A stretch of 64,000 bases of DNA from Chamaecyparis obtusa (lineage: Eukaryota; Streptophyta; Pinopsida; Cupressales; Cupressaceae). The DNA is taken from assembly GCA_027943335.1 (NCBI GenBank), contig BSBK01002792.1:870501-934500 (forward strand), read 5' to 3'. A program made the translations under genes and the position numbers. Shown here in pieces: positions 44,717 through 55,020 of the stretch. The notes beneath the pieces are model-generated. The model was not told where the DNA came from and did not search any database. It saw nothing but the letters and a program-made list of their open reading frames with translations. Every line of letters begins with the position of its first letter. Within the stretch, counting starts at the first letter, position 1.

Positions 44717-46245
44717 AATCCTCCTAGTCCAAACATTGCTTGTCCTAGCAATTTTTCGCTACACCACCAAGATCCCCAACTAGCCATATGGAAACCACTA
44801 TCACTTCACCACTACACTTTGATGCAACTAGAAGTGTAGAAGCCTACAACTTTGTTATTTTGAAGTATTCCCACTATCAAACTAATCAATGGATCCCAAC
44901 CCTCCATGCCACCTCATTTATCAAATAAGAAGAGATACTTCTATCTCAAGGAGCTATCAGCAACAAACAAATCTCCAGCTCTAAATGATCTCACATGGAT
45001 GTGCAAAAATACCCATCATAGGCACACAAAGAAACATATCAACTCTTCCTAGGATGCTAATGTAAACTAGAAAAATACCCATAAATCTGAAAAGCAGACT
45101 TATGATGATGTAAGAAGTGCTTCTAATGAAAAATGATGATAGTGCCTCATTGTTATGCCATCTTCCAATGATAAAGAGATCATCCATGAAGATCCATTTT
45201 TCTCCAAACACCCAAACAATTGTTGTCTTTGAAGTGCTCCCAAGAAAATCCATGTTCGACAATGTAGAACAGTCATTAATGTTATTTTCTGACTTCTGTA
45301 GCTAATGTGAAATCATTAGCTCTGGAGACCAACAACACTATCAAGAAGAAAAAATGCCCAAAGTCAATTGAATGGAAACAAAATTCATATCAATAACAAG
45401 TCCCTTCAAAGAATTTTACTTGCAAAATATCTAGAAACTCCAATGATAATATATTTTCCTTTATTCCTCAACTTGTCGTAAATCATATCATCCTGATACC
45501 AACCGCTACTATTTGGATAATGTGTTGATGGTATTACAGGGTTGAACCTTGACTTAGAGGAAATATATATTTCATCACCCAAACTCCCACATGTTTGAAA
45601 TAAAATATCTAATAATTAATAGCTTCAAATGATTTTCCAACCTTTAATATAGCTTCAACCCAATTAATTAAACTCACGATATTGAAAAAAAAGGTTCACT
45701 TCTGTTGGAAAATGTTCAACGCACCCCTCAGGATTCGTGACATGGCTTAACCGCCTCCTATGTCTTCTATAAGTCTAGTGGTTATATCAAGCATTAATAG
45801 GTCGATCTTTTGGTGCAATGACAACCGCTAGTTGTAATAAGTGGTATCAGAGCTTGGTCACAGGTTCAAATCCCCTCGGGTAATGCTGAGGGGGAGATTG
45901 TTGGAAAAATGGTCAGTGCTCCCCTCGGGATTCACAACATGGCATAACCACCTCCTATGTCTTCTATAAGTCTAGTGGTTGTATCGAGCATTAATAGGTC
46001 AATCTTTTGGTGCAACAACAACCGCTAGTTGTAACAACCTCTAAACATACTTAGGACAACATTATATTGTAACAAAAGATTATATGCCCAAAACTTTAGT
46101 ATAATCACTCAAATAAAGATTGGAACCCACAAATAATTTGTCAAATAATACTCAAAATAATATTTATGTAAATCGACCCTTTTTAATAATATTGACAATA
46201 TTCAGAAATAATACCTAGAATAATATTTATGTGTTTCCCAATTAT
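44717..46245 (-). pseudogene. Copy A of an unrecognised gene-like repeat (interrupted by a TRIM)
   Basis: Aligns with copy C (51387-52600) over its length and with copy B (50160-50900) over the second half. The minus-strand frame 45262-44981 reads MDFLGSTSK, then VWVFGEKW, then a hydrophobic stretch (SYIIISLLFRFMGIFLVYIS) that could be membrane-spanning. Copy C preserves the same residues, so this was once coding. I do not recognise the family. Interrupted at 45705-46036 by the TRIM. Confidence 0.55.
45705..46036 (+). mobile_element. TRIM: complete miniature LTR retrotransposon (332 bp)
   Basis: Two LTRs, 45705-45839 (135 bp) and 45899-46036 (138 bp), both TGTTGGAAAA to GTTGTAAYA, surround only 59 bp. 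The interior has a perfect TGGTATCAGAGC PBS at 45842-45853 and a CTGAGGGGGAGAT purine tract (45886-45898) right before the 3' LTR. Flanks ACTTC (45700-45704) and ACCTC (46037-46041) form a 5-bp duplication with one change. Copies B and C show the uninterrupted site (about 50690 and 52392). No coding capacity, as typical for TRIMs, which move in trans. Confidence 0.95.
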
Positions 46246-47880
46246 GAAATATGAGACTCCACAAATAAGCCTACAATGTTTGCTAATTAGTCATCCCAAT
46301 GAACTATATTTGGAAGATGATGTGTTTCCTACTGCATTGAATCACAAGTAGCCATGAATGTTAAAAACACAAGTATCCTTAGAAGCAATAGTAGATGTAG
46401 GAGAAGGAATGCATGACTCAAGAACTAGATTTGATGTGAGAATTTCCAAGTTCAAGTAAGAAAAGTTCTCCTCAATGTCAAGATTCACACTAGGAGTATG
46501 ATCAATAACAAAAGGTTTAGAAGCATCATTATGTGCAAAGTTTCAAAATTTAAATAACTAAGATGCATGATCAACCATCCTAGTAGCTATTATCTCTATG
46601 TTTTCCAAGTCTCAAATGATAACTAAACCAAGTGTGAATCCCACTAACTTCCCATTTTCACTATGGGTAATTTGATAGATGTCGAGAATATTGTTTGACA
46701 AATGAGGTACACACAAGAAATATTGAAGGTTTCATCCTTGATATCAATAAGGTTCGGGATTCCATCTAGGAAGGGGTACTCCTCATGCTCTGAGTCATTT
46801 TGGTTTATAGGATCAACAAGGTGCTCTTTTCTAGATGAGGAAGCTACCTCCCTCAGATGACCATTCTCTTGGCCCTTGGTTGGAGAAGAAACTTTCTCCT
46901 TCTTCTTAACTTCTTTACGAGGGGGAGCCTTGTAGTCCGAAATAACATGATCATGCTTAGCACAACACTAACAATATAAGGAGAAATTCTCATACACAAT
47001 AGCTTGAGTCCACTTGCCCCACTTTGATTTAAGAGAAATATAATTAGGAAGAGACTTGTTAACTACCACATTCAAACATAAATGAGCATAGACTAACTTG
47101 GATTTGGCGAGAGTAACAATGTCAGCTATGATAGTGTCGAAATGAGTTTCCAATCTATCTAAAGATGTGCTCATCCCAAAACTCCAAAGGGAGACTGGGC
47201 AGACAAATCCAAACTAGAGCGAAATGATTGAGCTTCGCACTAGGGTCAAATCCAGGTTTCCACTTGGAAATCACCAATAAGTGCTTACCATAAGTCCATG
47301 AGCCAAAGATGATGAATATGAGGTCTTCCTTAGTAGTGAACTTAAATAGGAACAACCCACTAGGTATGGTCAAAATACTGGCATTTCCCTTAAGTTTCCA
47401 TTGTGAGTTCACCCAATATCTAACCATGTCAATGGTTGGCCGAAAGGCCGAAAACCTTCCAACCAAAGATAGATGAAGGGAGGAAACAATTTATCCATGA
47501 CCATATTTGGCAAGTTGATTTTAGGGCCTCCCTCTGCTTGTGAGACTTGAGGTTGAATGAACTCCGAAACATTGTTAGGCTGGCCGACTAAGGCATTCTT
47601 CCAAGCACCATTCTGGGCTTTAGAGCTAGGATTCCCCAAGCTTCAATTGGGGTTTCCATCATGCGGAACTAACAAAGTTGGCACCTCCCCCTGAGCATCA
47701 CCAATCTTAGAAGCTACTATGTCACTCTTAATCGAGATGGAAACTCCATGAACTGCTCCAACCTGAGTAGTGACATCATTGTTCAAGACTAGGTTAGGCT
47801 CCCCAACAAAGGTGATAGTCACAACTATCCTAATGCCAGTCTCAACCATCCCCACACCCTAAGAACTGAGTACTATCACC
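46246..47880 (-). pseudogene. DUF4283 protein with zinc-knuckle remnant
   Basis: Minus-strand reading order: 47855-47640 (acidic leader), 47639-47409, then 47466-47155 in another frame carrying the DUF4283 core: VGRFSAFRPTIDMVRYWV, SQWKLKGNASILTIPSGLFL, FKFTTKEDLIF, GKHLLVISKWKPGF and WICLPSLPLEFWDEHIF. Then 47174-46968 returns to the first frame (AKSKLVYAHLCLNVVV, YENFSLYC) and ends at a stop inside a C-x2-C-x4-H zinc knuckle whose last Cys is Tyr. The tail at 46745-46246 matches 5588-6083. DUF4283 proteins are common in plants and mostly tied to LINE-like elements; they are thought to bind nucleic acid. Two frameshifts and several stops make this a pseudogene. Confidence 0.82.
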
Positions 47881-48039
47881 AAATCCAAGGTCGGGATTGA
47901 GGAGAATTGGGCACTCCTCAAAGGCCCTAGCCATGTGTAGTAGATTAGAGGAAGAAATTAAAAAAAGTTTGGGTGGGAAAAGAGGGAGAGTTACAAAGCG
48001 TGCTATCATAATGAGAATGATACTAATAACTTTGTTTAA

Positions 48040-48241
<202 letters not shown>

Positions 48242-48259
48242 ACTTTGATTAGTGTTGTA

Positions 48260-48713
48260 AAATAAATTAACTTAAGACAAAAGTATATACATATGTGTTT
48301 ATTTTAAACTTAAGATATAATTTATTTTGTAAATATTATCAAAATACTAAATAAATTGAAAAAAAAATTTACTAATATAACATTCTATATTATTTTGTAA
48401 ATCTTAGTTAAACTAAAATTTTGTGAAGGTGAATTTGTAAAAATGACACGATTCATATGATTCATTTTGAAAAATATATATCTATATATATATATATATA
48501 TATCAAAATGAATCATATGAATCGTGTCATTTTTACAAATTCACCTTCACAAAATTTTAGTTTAACTAAGATTTACAAAATAATATAGAATGTTATATTA
48601 GTAAAATTTTTTTTCAATTTATTTAGTATTTTGATAATATTTACAAAATAAATTATATCTTAAGTTTAAAATAAACACATATGTATATACTTTTGTCTTA
48701 AGTTAATTTATTT
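48260..48713. repeat. Near-perfect palindrome, 211-bp arms around a 32-bp TA-rich loop
   Basis: Left arm 48260-48470 and right arm 48503-48713 have the same length. Reading base by base I find one mismatch (A9T3 versus A8T4 in the A/T run). The arms begin AAATAAATTAAC and meet at CATTTTGA/TCAAAATG. The loop is another TA tract. No ORF. A transcript would fold into a long hairpin. It may be a fold-back element or MITE; no clear target duplication is visible because the flanks are AT-rich. Confidence 0.95.
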
Positions 48714-49045
48714 ATTTAAAGTAAAGTTCACTCACATAAATAAAATATTCATAAATAATATTAAAAATAACTTAATTAAATTTTAAATTCAATATTAATA
48801 AATAAATATTATTATAAATATTTATTTTTAAAAACCAACAATTAAAAATAAAAATAAATTATCAAATATTAAGTATTATATTATAAAATATTATATAATC
48901 CAAAACTTTCTACACATATAATTTAAAATTTTATTTTATTTTAAGAGCTCCCACCTGATCCAGCCATCGCAGCGGTGTACCTTCGAGTGCTGCATCTTTT
49001 TTAAAGCGGAGGTCGTCCATCTCAAACGTATTCAAGAACATCTCA
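48714..49045. other. AT-rich upstream region of the candidate exon
   Basis: Very AT-rich to about 48945, then changing sharply to more GC-rich sequence (CCAGCCATCGCAGCGG, GCGGAGGTCGTCC) that could be a 5' untranslated region. No TATA box can be singled out in the A/T background. Confidence 0.4.
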
Positions 49046-49318
49046 TTGAATGATTGTGGAGTGGTGAAAATGCAGAGAACGTTAGCAGCACGATATGCCC
49101 CTTGTATAAGCCCTAATCACTTTCATGCCCCCATTAATGTTGTCGAGTTTTCTCCATTGAAGAGGCCATCATGTGCTCTGGCCTTTAAATCTTCAAAATG
49201 GAGTTTAGAGGCCCGGTGGAGGAGACAGCTCGTGAGCATCAGCTTCAACAGCAAACCCGAGATCGTTTGCCTGTTTGATGGGCTCGGAAAAGTATTTGGA
49301 GAAGACGCAAAGGTATGA
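49046..49318 (+). CDS. Candidate first exon of a host gene, unknown product
   Basis: ATG at 49046 (or the in-frame ATG at 49070) opens about 90 codons that run into a good splice donor, GACGCAAAG|GTATGA at 49312-49324. Codon use and base composition differ from the surrounding repeats. The N-terminus is basic and hydroxylated without early acidic residues (MQRTLAARYAPCISP, SPLKRPS, LEARWRRQLVSISFN), which is compatible with a plastid or mitochondrial targeting peptide, then EIVCLFDGLGKVFGEDAK. I do not recognise the protein and cannot find the next exon with confidence in the next 3 kb. A first exon separated by a long intron is plausible in a genome of this kind. Confidence 0.45.
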   Translation: MNDCGVVKMQRTLAARYAPCISPNHFHAPINVVEFSPLKRPSCALAFKSSKWSLEARWRRQLVSISFNSKPEIVCLFDGLGKVFGEDAKV

Positions 49319-50159
49319 ATCCTCTACTTAAATTTTCTCCTCGGGTTCTTTTACTTGCGTAGGTCCTAATTTCATTAATCAAGAAAACCCTACATCATGC
49401 ACAAGGCATTTCAATTTAGTAGCTTGAAACTCTGAACAATGTAGAGCATGTAAAATGGTGAAACAGTTTGTTTTAAAAGCACGCAGGGGTTTCTGCATTT
49501 CAACAGTGTCAAATTTCCGTATTGTTTTCAGAGCGGAACGATTTAACTGTCTTGTAGTTCGTTATCGAGTCAGTCACAATGGCCCAGTTCTCGAATTCGA
49601 GTAAAGACCTACCATAAGCATAAACCACTCTACTGTGCCTCTGATGTGATGCTAAATTTTCATAGCTCAGCACAGACTTAAACTTAGGATATTGTATGCT
49701 GTCAGGCTGGTCCACCTGTGAGGTCACTCTAACATTTTTGTAGACAGAAGTGTGAATTGCTTCTACCAGACACTTACAAAACTCCATTTTTAAATTTTCA
49801 TGAGTAATGACATATAATATCCTTGGCTAACAAAAGCCATGTATATACTGAGGAAAGTACAAGATATATTTACCAGGGTATAAGTGGAAGATCCGCTTGT
49901 CAATCTGCCCTTAATTTTTAGTTTTGATGGTTTGACAATTCGTTACACACTTTACATGAAGTGACTCAGTTCTGTTTTTTGAGTTTTTATGGTTTTCATG
50001 TCTTCATTAATATTCATGGATAATAACGATGCCATTCAAGGAACTGAAAATAGGGCCATCATGATATAAAATTCAAATAGAAGTTAGATTTACAAACTGG
50101 AATTTCAATTCATATGGAGTGCATTTTCAGAACTGTAAAACCTGATTAACCTTCCCTTT
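49319..50159. other. Possible intron or intergenic DNA with an open minus frame
   Basis: Mostly unassigned. The minus frame 49787-49509 (92 codons, real ATG) contains KNVRVTSQVDQPDSIQYPKF and YAYGRSLLEFENWAIVTDS, which look protein-like in composition. I recognise no family and see no conserved second copy. It may be an exon of a minus-strand gene related to copies B and C, or chance. Confidence 0.3.
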
Positions 50160-51046
50160 CTTAGAGATCAACAACAACAACTGCTTGCATTAATGCTTAT
50201 TCACATTACAAAAAGGGAGGATTTATCAGAACTGCAATATTATTTTTCTGACCTCTTTAGTTGATGTTAAATAATTAGCTCTGGAGATAAGCAGCACCAG
50301 AAAGAAGAACAGATGCCTAAAGTCAATAGAATGACAACCAAAGCCAGATCACCAACACGTCCCTCCAAAGAAGTTTACGTGCAAAACATCTAAACACTCC
50401 AGTGATAATATCTTTGCCTTTATTCCTCAGCTTGCCATAAATCATATCATCCTGGTACCAACTCCTACTGCTAAGCTAATAGGCAGATGATATTGCAGGA
50501 GCTATGAAAACTATGCCATTCCAACAAGGGTCACACACTGACTCAGAGCCAATTTACATTTCATCACCAAACTCCTGCTGGTTTGAAATAAAATATAACG
50601 ATAATAAACAGCTTCAAATGATTTGTCAACCTTTAATATAGCCTTAGTCCAATCAATTAAACCCACAATATTGAATTAAAGGGTTGGCTCTAAAACATAC
50701 TTAAGGCAACATGCCAAACTTTAGTAGAACCGCCCAAATAAAGATCGGGACCCACAATAATTTGCCAATAATGATATTTATTTAAATCGGCACTTTATAA
50801 TAATATCGGCAATATTTCTCAAGCCACACTTTGACAATAGTAATAGCAAATATTGAAGGATCCGCTCATTGAGAACTCATTGTAAATAAATATTGCACTT
50901 CAGAATTTACATCATCCGTTTTTATAATATTCTTTCTGGGCAAAATATTTTTTTAAAATTTTTTTAATTATCATCAAAATTTGTTTCCAAAGGAGACTTC
51001 ACAAATTTGGTTCAACTGTGAACTTCATTGTGATTCCACTTCCATG
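50160..51046 (-). pseudogene. Copy B of the unrecognised gene-like repeat (partial)
   Basis: Aligns with copy C from about 51895 to 52795. The minus strand reads CDPCWNGIVFIAPAIS, WYQDDMIYGKLRNKGKD and ITGVFRCFA, matching copy C residue for residue with few changes, followed by a splice-donor-like CAAG|GTAA-type context. The MDFLGSTSK half is missing here; a gypsy LTR follows at 51047. Confidence 0.55.
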
Positions 51047-51386
51047 AAGAGTTAGGTTTTCATCCAACTCTTTTGTCGAATTCCTAGAGTTTTTCATCCC
51101 CATAAATCATAAATCGTTTATCAAATTGAAATGCATGTCTAATAAATACAACACTAGGAACACCCTTATAAATATCTCTATGAAGCATCTAAAAAGATAG
51201 TCCGACTTGACATAATTAGAAAATATATTTAATATAAAGACATTATAAATTTTTTTTATTGTTTTTATTATTATTCAATTAAAATAATTAATATTAAGTC
51301 ATCATTTGAATATTTTATTTATTTATTGTCATCTTAATAAAAATCAATTTAATTAATTGTCACCTTAAAATCTGGAAACATTATAA
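51047..51386 (-). repeat. Gypsy LTR (copy 2 of 3)
   Basis: Minus strand starts TATAATGTTTCCAG after a GGACTGGGAGGAT tract and CTTGAGGACAAG, a phrase typical of the 3' end of gypsy pol. It ends ATGAAAACCTAA, the same end as copy 3. The sequence CCATGAAGAG|TTAGG at the border compares with CTAGGAAGAG|TCAGT in copy C (52793-52801), so it sits at a homologous point of the copy B/C family. Confidence 0.7.
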
Positions 51387-52795
51387 TCCTCCCAGTCCAA
51401 ACATTTCTTGTCCTCAAGCAATTTTTCACTGCACCACCAAGATCCCAAACTAGCCATATGAAAAACACTATCACTCTGTTGCTAGACTTCGATGCAACTA
51501 GCAGTGTAGAAGCCTATAACTCTATACGAGGAGATCTTAAGGAGCTGTCAACAACACACAACTCTCCAACTCTAAATGATTTCCTATTGATTTGCAAAAC
51601 ACCCATCATAGGCACACGAAAAAACATATCAGCCCATCCTAGGCTGGTAATGTAAACTAGAACAGCACCCATAAGTCTGAAAATCAGACTTATGATGATG
51701 TAAGAAGTGCTTCTAATGACAATAGATGATAGTGCCTCGTCGTTATGCCGTCCTCCAATGATAAGGAGATGTTCCATGATGATATATGTTTCTCCAAACA
51801 CCCAAACAACTGCTGTCTTTGAAGTGCTCCCAAGAAAATCCATGTTCGGCAATGTAGAACAGTCATTACTCAACAAGGCATGTAGTAGAACAGTCATTAA
51901 TGCTTATCCACATTACAAAAAGAGAGGATTTATCATGAGTGCAAGGTTATTTTTCTGACCTCTATAGCTGATGTGAAATCATTAGATCCAGAGACCAGCA
52001 GCATGAGCAAGAAGAACAGATGCCCAAAGTCAATAGAATGGCAGCCAAAGCCAGATCATTAACACATGCCTCCAAAGAATTTTACTTGCAAAACATCTAG
52101 AAACTCCAGTGATATTATCTTTGCCTTTGTTCCGCTGCTTGCCGTAAATCATATCATCCTGATACCAAACACTACTGTTGGGATAATGCGCCGATGGTAT
52201 TGCAGGGGCTATGAAAATTACACCATTCCAACAGGGGTTGCACCTTGACTTAGAGACAATATATATTTCATCGCCCAAACTCCTGCACGTTTGAAAAAAT
52301 ATATTATGATAATAAATAGCTTCAAACTATTGGCCAACCTTTAATATAGCTTCAGCCCAATTAATTAAACTCACGATATTGAAAAAAAGGTTCGGCTCTA
52401 AACATACTCACAACAGAATTATATTGTAACAGAAGATTATATGCCCCAAACTTTAGTAGAATCACCCAAATAAAGATTGGAACCCACAAATAGTTTGCCA
52501 AATAATACTCATAATAATATTTATGTAAATCGGCTCTTTATAATAATATCGATAGTATTCATCAAGCCACACTTTGATAGTGTTAAATTGTTAATAGCAA
52601 ATATTGAAGGAACCGTGCATTGAGAACTCATCGTAAATATTACACTTCCGGAATTAAACCGTCCGTTCTTATAATATTCTTTCTTGGCTAAGTATCAATT
52701 TTTTTAGTTTTCTGAATCAATCCTCAAATTTTGTCCCAAAGGAGATTTCGTAAATTTGGCTCAACTATGAACTCCATGGTAAATCCACTCCTAGG
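51387..52795 (-). pseudogene. Copy C of the unrecognised gene-like repeat (most complete)
   Basis: Two minus-strand coding stretches. The upstream one (52278-52070) reads MGDEIYIVSKSRCNPCWNG, then FIAPAIPSAHYPN and WYQDDMIYGKQRNKGKDN, and ends ITGVSRCFA at a donor-like GCAAGTAAAA. The downstream one (51897-51514) reads MDFLGSTSKTAVVWVFGE, then LLIIGGRHNDEALSSIVIRS, then a hydrophobic segment (SYIIISLIFRLMGAVLVYI), then ADMFFRVPMMGVLQINR. Both are conserved in copies A or B, so I take them as exons or former exons of one gene, possibly for a membrane protein. Family unknown. Adjacent gypsy LTR material suggests the copies spread with a retroelement. Confidence 0.55.
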
Positions 52796-52959
52796 AAGAG
52801 TCAGTGATGCAGGAGCATTTCGGTTGAATCGGTGATCGACATCAACCAAAAAATTTTAGTTCGTTGTCTTCAGTTTTGGTTTGGTTTTCTATTCAGTTGG
52901 TTGTGATAAGCAAGTTAAAATCCTGCTTCTGCTCTCTAGTGATCGGTGCGTAAAGTGGA

Positions 52960-53310
52960 AACTTTGAAACATGCACAAATGATTGAAGAATTTCTCAGAT
53001 GTTGCAACTGTAATTCCCTCCTAGATATGTAACAAAATATGGAACTTTGGAATAGGACTTGGACCTCCATTAAATTTTGTCAGATGTTGTGCGACTGCCC
53101 TGGAAGACATGTCTGCAAAATGTGGAATTATAGACTTGGTGCACCTTAATTGTTTACAGAATGCTTCAAAGAGATATCATCTCATAGAATGCAATGATTG
53201 CAGACTATACACAAATGGAATTGTTGAAAAGGTGTTATAAACTTCCAAGGAAATCCAACTGGTAGATGTAGAGCTGCGGTCCGCAAGTTTTGCTGGCATT
53301 TAGAAACGGG
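52960..53310 (+). pseudogene. Decayed PPR protein gene fragment (PLS-type)
   Basis: From 53091 one frame reads ATALEDMSAKCGIIDLVH, then LIECNDCRLYTNGIVEKVL, a stop, and KEIQLVDVELRSASFAGI. This matches the PLS-type PPR consensus around ALVDMYAKCG, a WNAMIAGY segment, and QNGxxxEAL, with several key residues changed (Tyr to Ser, Trp to Cys). Upstream, about 52965-53000, HAQMIEEFLRCCNCNS fits the preceding repeat. PLS PPR proteins edit or process organelle RNAs; this copy is dead and short. Confidence 0.65.
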
Positions 53311-53716
53311 TAGTTATTCAAATGTTGGCAAGAGAGAGTTCAGACTCCTGAAATCATAGAGGGAGATTTCAGTAATGCACAAAGGAGAAGGATCTTGAGT
53401 TATGTGGGTAATGAAAGAGAATGGAGTTTTAAAAAGCTGCATATAAAATAATAGAGGGCAGTGTGAGGAGGCAGGCAGCTTGGTCTTGGCTGCCTAAACC
53501 ATAGGAGAAGGCTGTTTCTAATTACAAGCAGAAGGATCTGGTGAATTGCCCCAAAAGGAACCACATGAGCAATGAGAAATGAACCTAAGGGCCCCTTTGG
53601 TTGGGGGAATTGGAAAATGATGCAAATCATGGTTATCTATAGCTTGGTTATGCAAACTTTGGTTATGCTTTTTTGGGACTGTTTGGTTGCCTTGGAAGAT
53701 GGATTTGTAAATCCAC

Positions 53717-53925
53717 ATTCTCCGTTTGATTGTCAAATTGAAAATAGGAATTGGAATTTATGAAATTCTCATTCTCTGTTTGGTTGAACATTTTCGAATT
53801 GGGATTGGAATGCAAGTCTCCATATTCTCTATTTGGTTTTGCACTTCGAATTAGAATTGGAGTTTAGGTCTCCATCTTCTTCGTTTGGTTGTTCATTTCG
53901 AATTGGAGTTGGAATATGACACCGA
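53717..53925. repeat. About 54-bp subterminal tandem repeats (4 units)
   Basis: Units start at TTCTCCGTTTG (53717), TTCTCTGTTTG (53772), TTCTCTATTTG (53826) and TTCTTCGTTTG (53877), each followed by TTCGAATTGGARTTGGAAT-like sequence. Subterminal repeats commonly serve as transposase-binding sites in such elements. Confidence 0.75.
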
Positions 53926-54257
53926 TTTTTTTTTAAATTTTTTTAAAAAAATTAATTTATGATTAGTCCGTTTTGATATATTTATTATATTTTATTGACC
54001 TATGTTAATTATATTAATTTATATTTAATTATATTTATTATTTATTATTATATTTATTATATTTTGTTAATTTATTATATTTATTTTAATTTTAAATTTT
54101 AAAATTAATTGAACTTGAATTTGTGTATTTAATCCATCATAAGAAATCAATACAATGAAAGTAAGAAGATTGCATTGCTCGATAATATAAAAATTGTATT
54201 GCTTCATATAATCACATTGATTTTACATTGCAATTTGGAAAAAAAATAGATATTCGG
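53926..54257. other. AT-rich non-coding segment
   Basis: TTTATTATATTT-type low-complexity sequence; nothing else seen. Confidence 0.5.
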
Positions 54258-54692
54258 CTATGGCCGCAGAATCAAAATAAAAAGTAGTAGGCTAACAATG
54301 CAGAGAAGACAACGTATCCACATCGCATCCGCAATGACTCTCTGGACAGCTTCCGCTCTTGCAATAACACACCTCGGAGCCTTGCAACACTTGCAATCAT
54401 CGTACGCTGCAGGTCTAGATGCATGCATTACCGAAGACGTAGATTGGGGTGTGTCACCATCAACCCACTGAAAGAAGCCACACCTGCCACCATCCTACAA
54501 ATAAACCAATGTTAGTATCGTAAACTATCATTGTTGTCCAATGTGCAGATAAATATAACCAAATTTAATAATCTTTTTCTTGTTCACACATGTCCAAAAT
54601 TGACGATCCGGGTTCCCCTATGTTCGCGACCTCCTCATGACAGCACACACTCCACCGCCACACTCACAAAAAGGGTTGCCTGCCATAGCCAT
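54258..54692 (-). pseudogene. GRF zinc-finger protein with C-terminal membrane segment, two exons, one stop
   Basis: Exon 1 is 54692-54588 (35 codons from an ATG) and exon 2 is 54494-54258 (79 codons with stop); the donor GTGAAC and acceptor TTTGTAG join them in phase 0. Exon 1 reads FCECGGGVCAVMRRSRT, a TAG, then GNPDRQFWTC; exon 2 starts DGGRCGFFQWVDGD. This is the GRF zinc-finger layout C-x-C, RTxGNPxRxFW-C and CGFFxW. A Cys-rich and helical part follows (DDCKCCKAPRCVIARAEAVQ), then a hydrophobic end (CLLCIVSLLLFILIL) that could anchor it in a membrane, as in several short plant GRF-zinc-finger proteins. The single TAG replaces one residue between RT and GNP. Function in plants is unclear; GRF fingers bind nucleic acid. 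Confidence 0.75.
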
Positions 54693-54784
54693 TACCACTG
54701 CAACCAAAAAAATATTTACCGCTCACGACCATAATTAGAACAAATTGGAAAATTAGAAGAAACAACTAATCAAATTATAGATTG

Positions 54785-55020
54785 GGAATAACAATATCCA
54801 TAAATTGGACACCATTGTGTCAAAAATCCGCATTCGATGCCCTTGTGTCCCTGATCTGACGACCAACTGTCAATCCTACATATAAATTTTATCGCAGCAC
54901 AAAGAACAATAAAAAAATGCACCATGGAGTACCATCAGAATTCTGTACCTTGAAAAAGAAAACATCGGATAGCTCAGTTTTATCCATCATATTTGTTGTC
55001 TCAGAACTGTCTATCTTTAG
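54785..55020 (-). other. Possible minor exons upstream of the GRF gene
   Basis: Minus strand 55015-54951 is open, ends in a donor-like TTCAAG|GTACAG and reads SSETTNMMDKTELSDVFFFK. A second open stretch after an acceptor-like GTAG at about 54880 reads SWSSDQGHKGIECGFLTQW. No family recognised. Confidence 0.2.

Noticed and set aside
45863..45873. tRNA gene at GGTTCAAATCC
   Set aside because: No A box, no cloverleaf and only 59 bp between LTRs; kept as a B-box-like note only.
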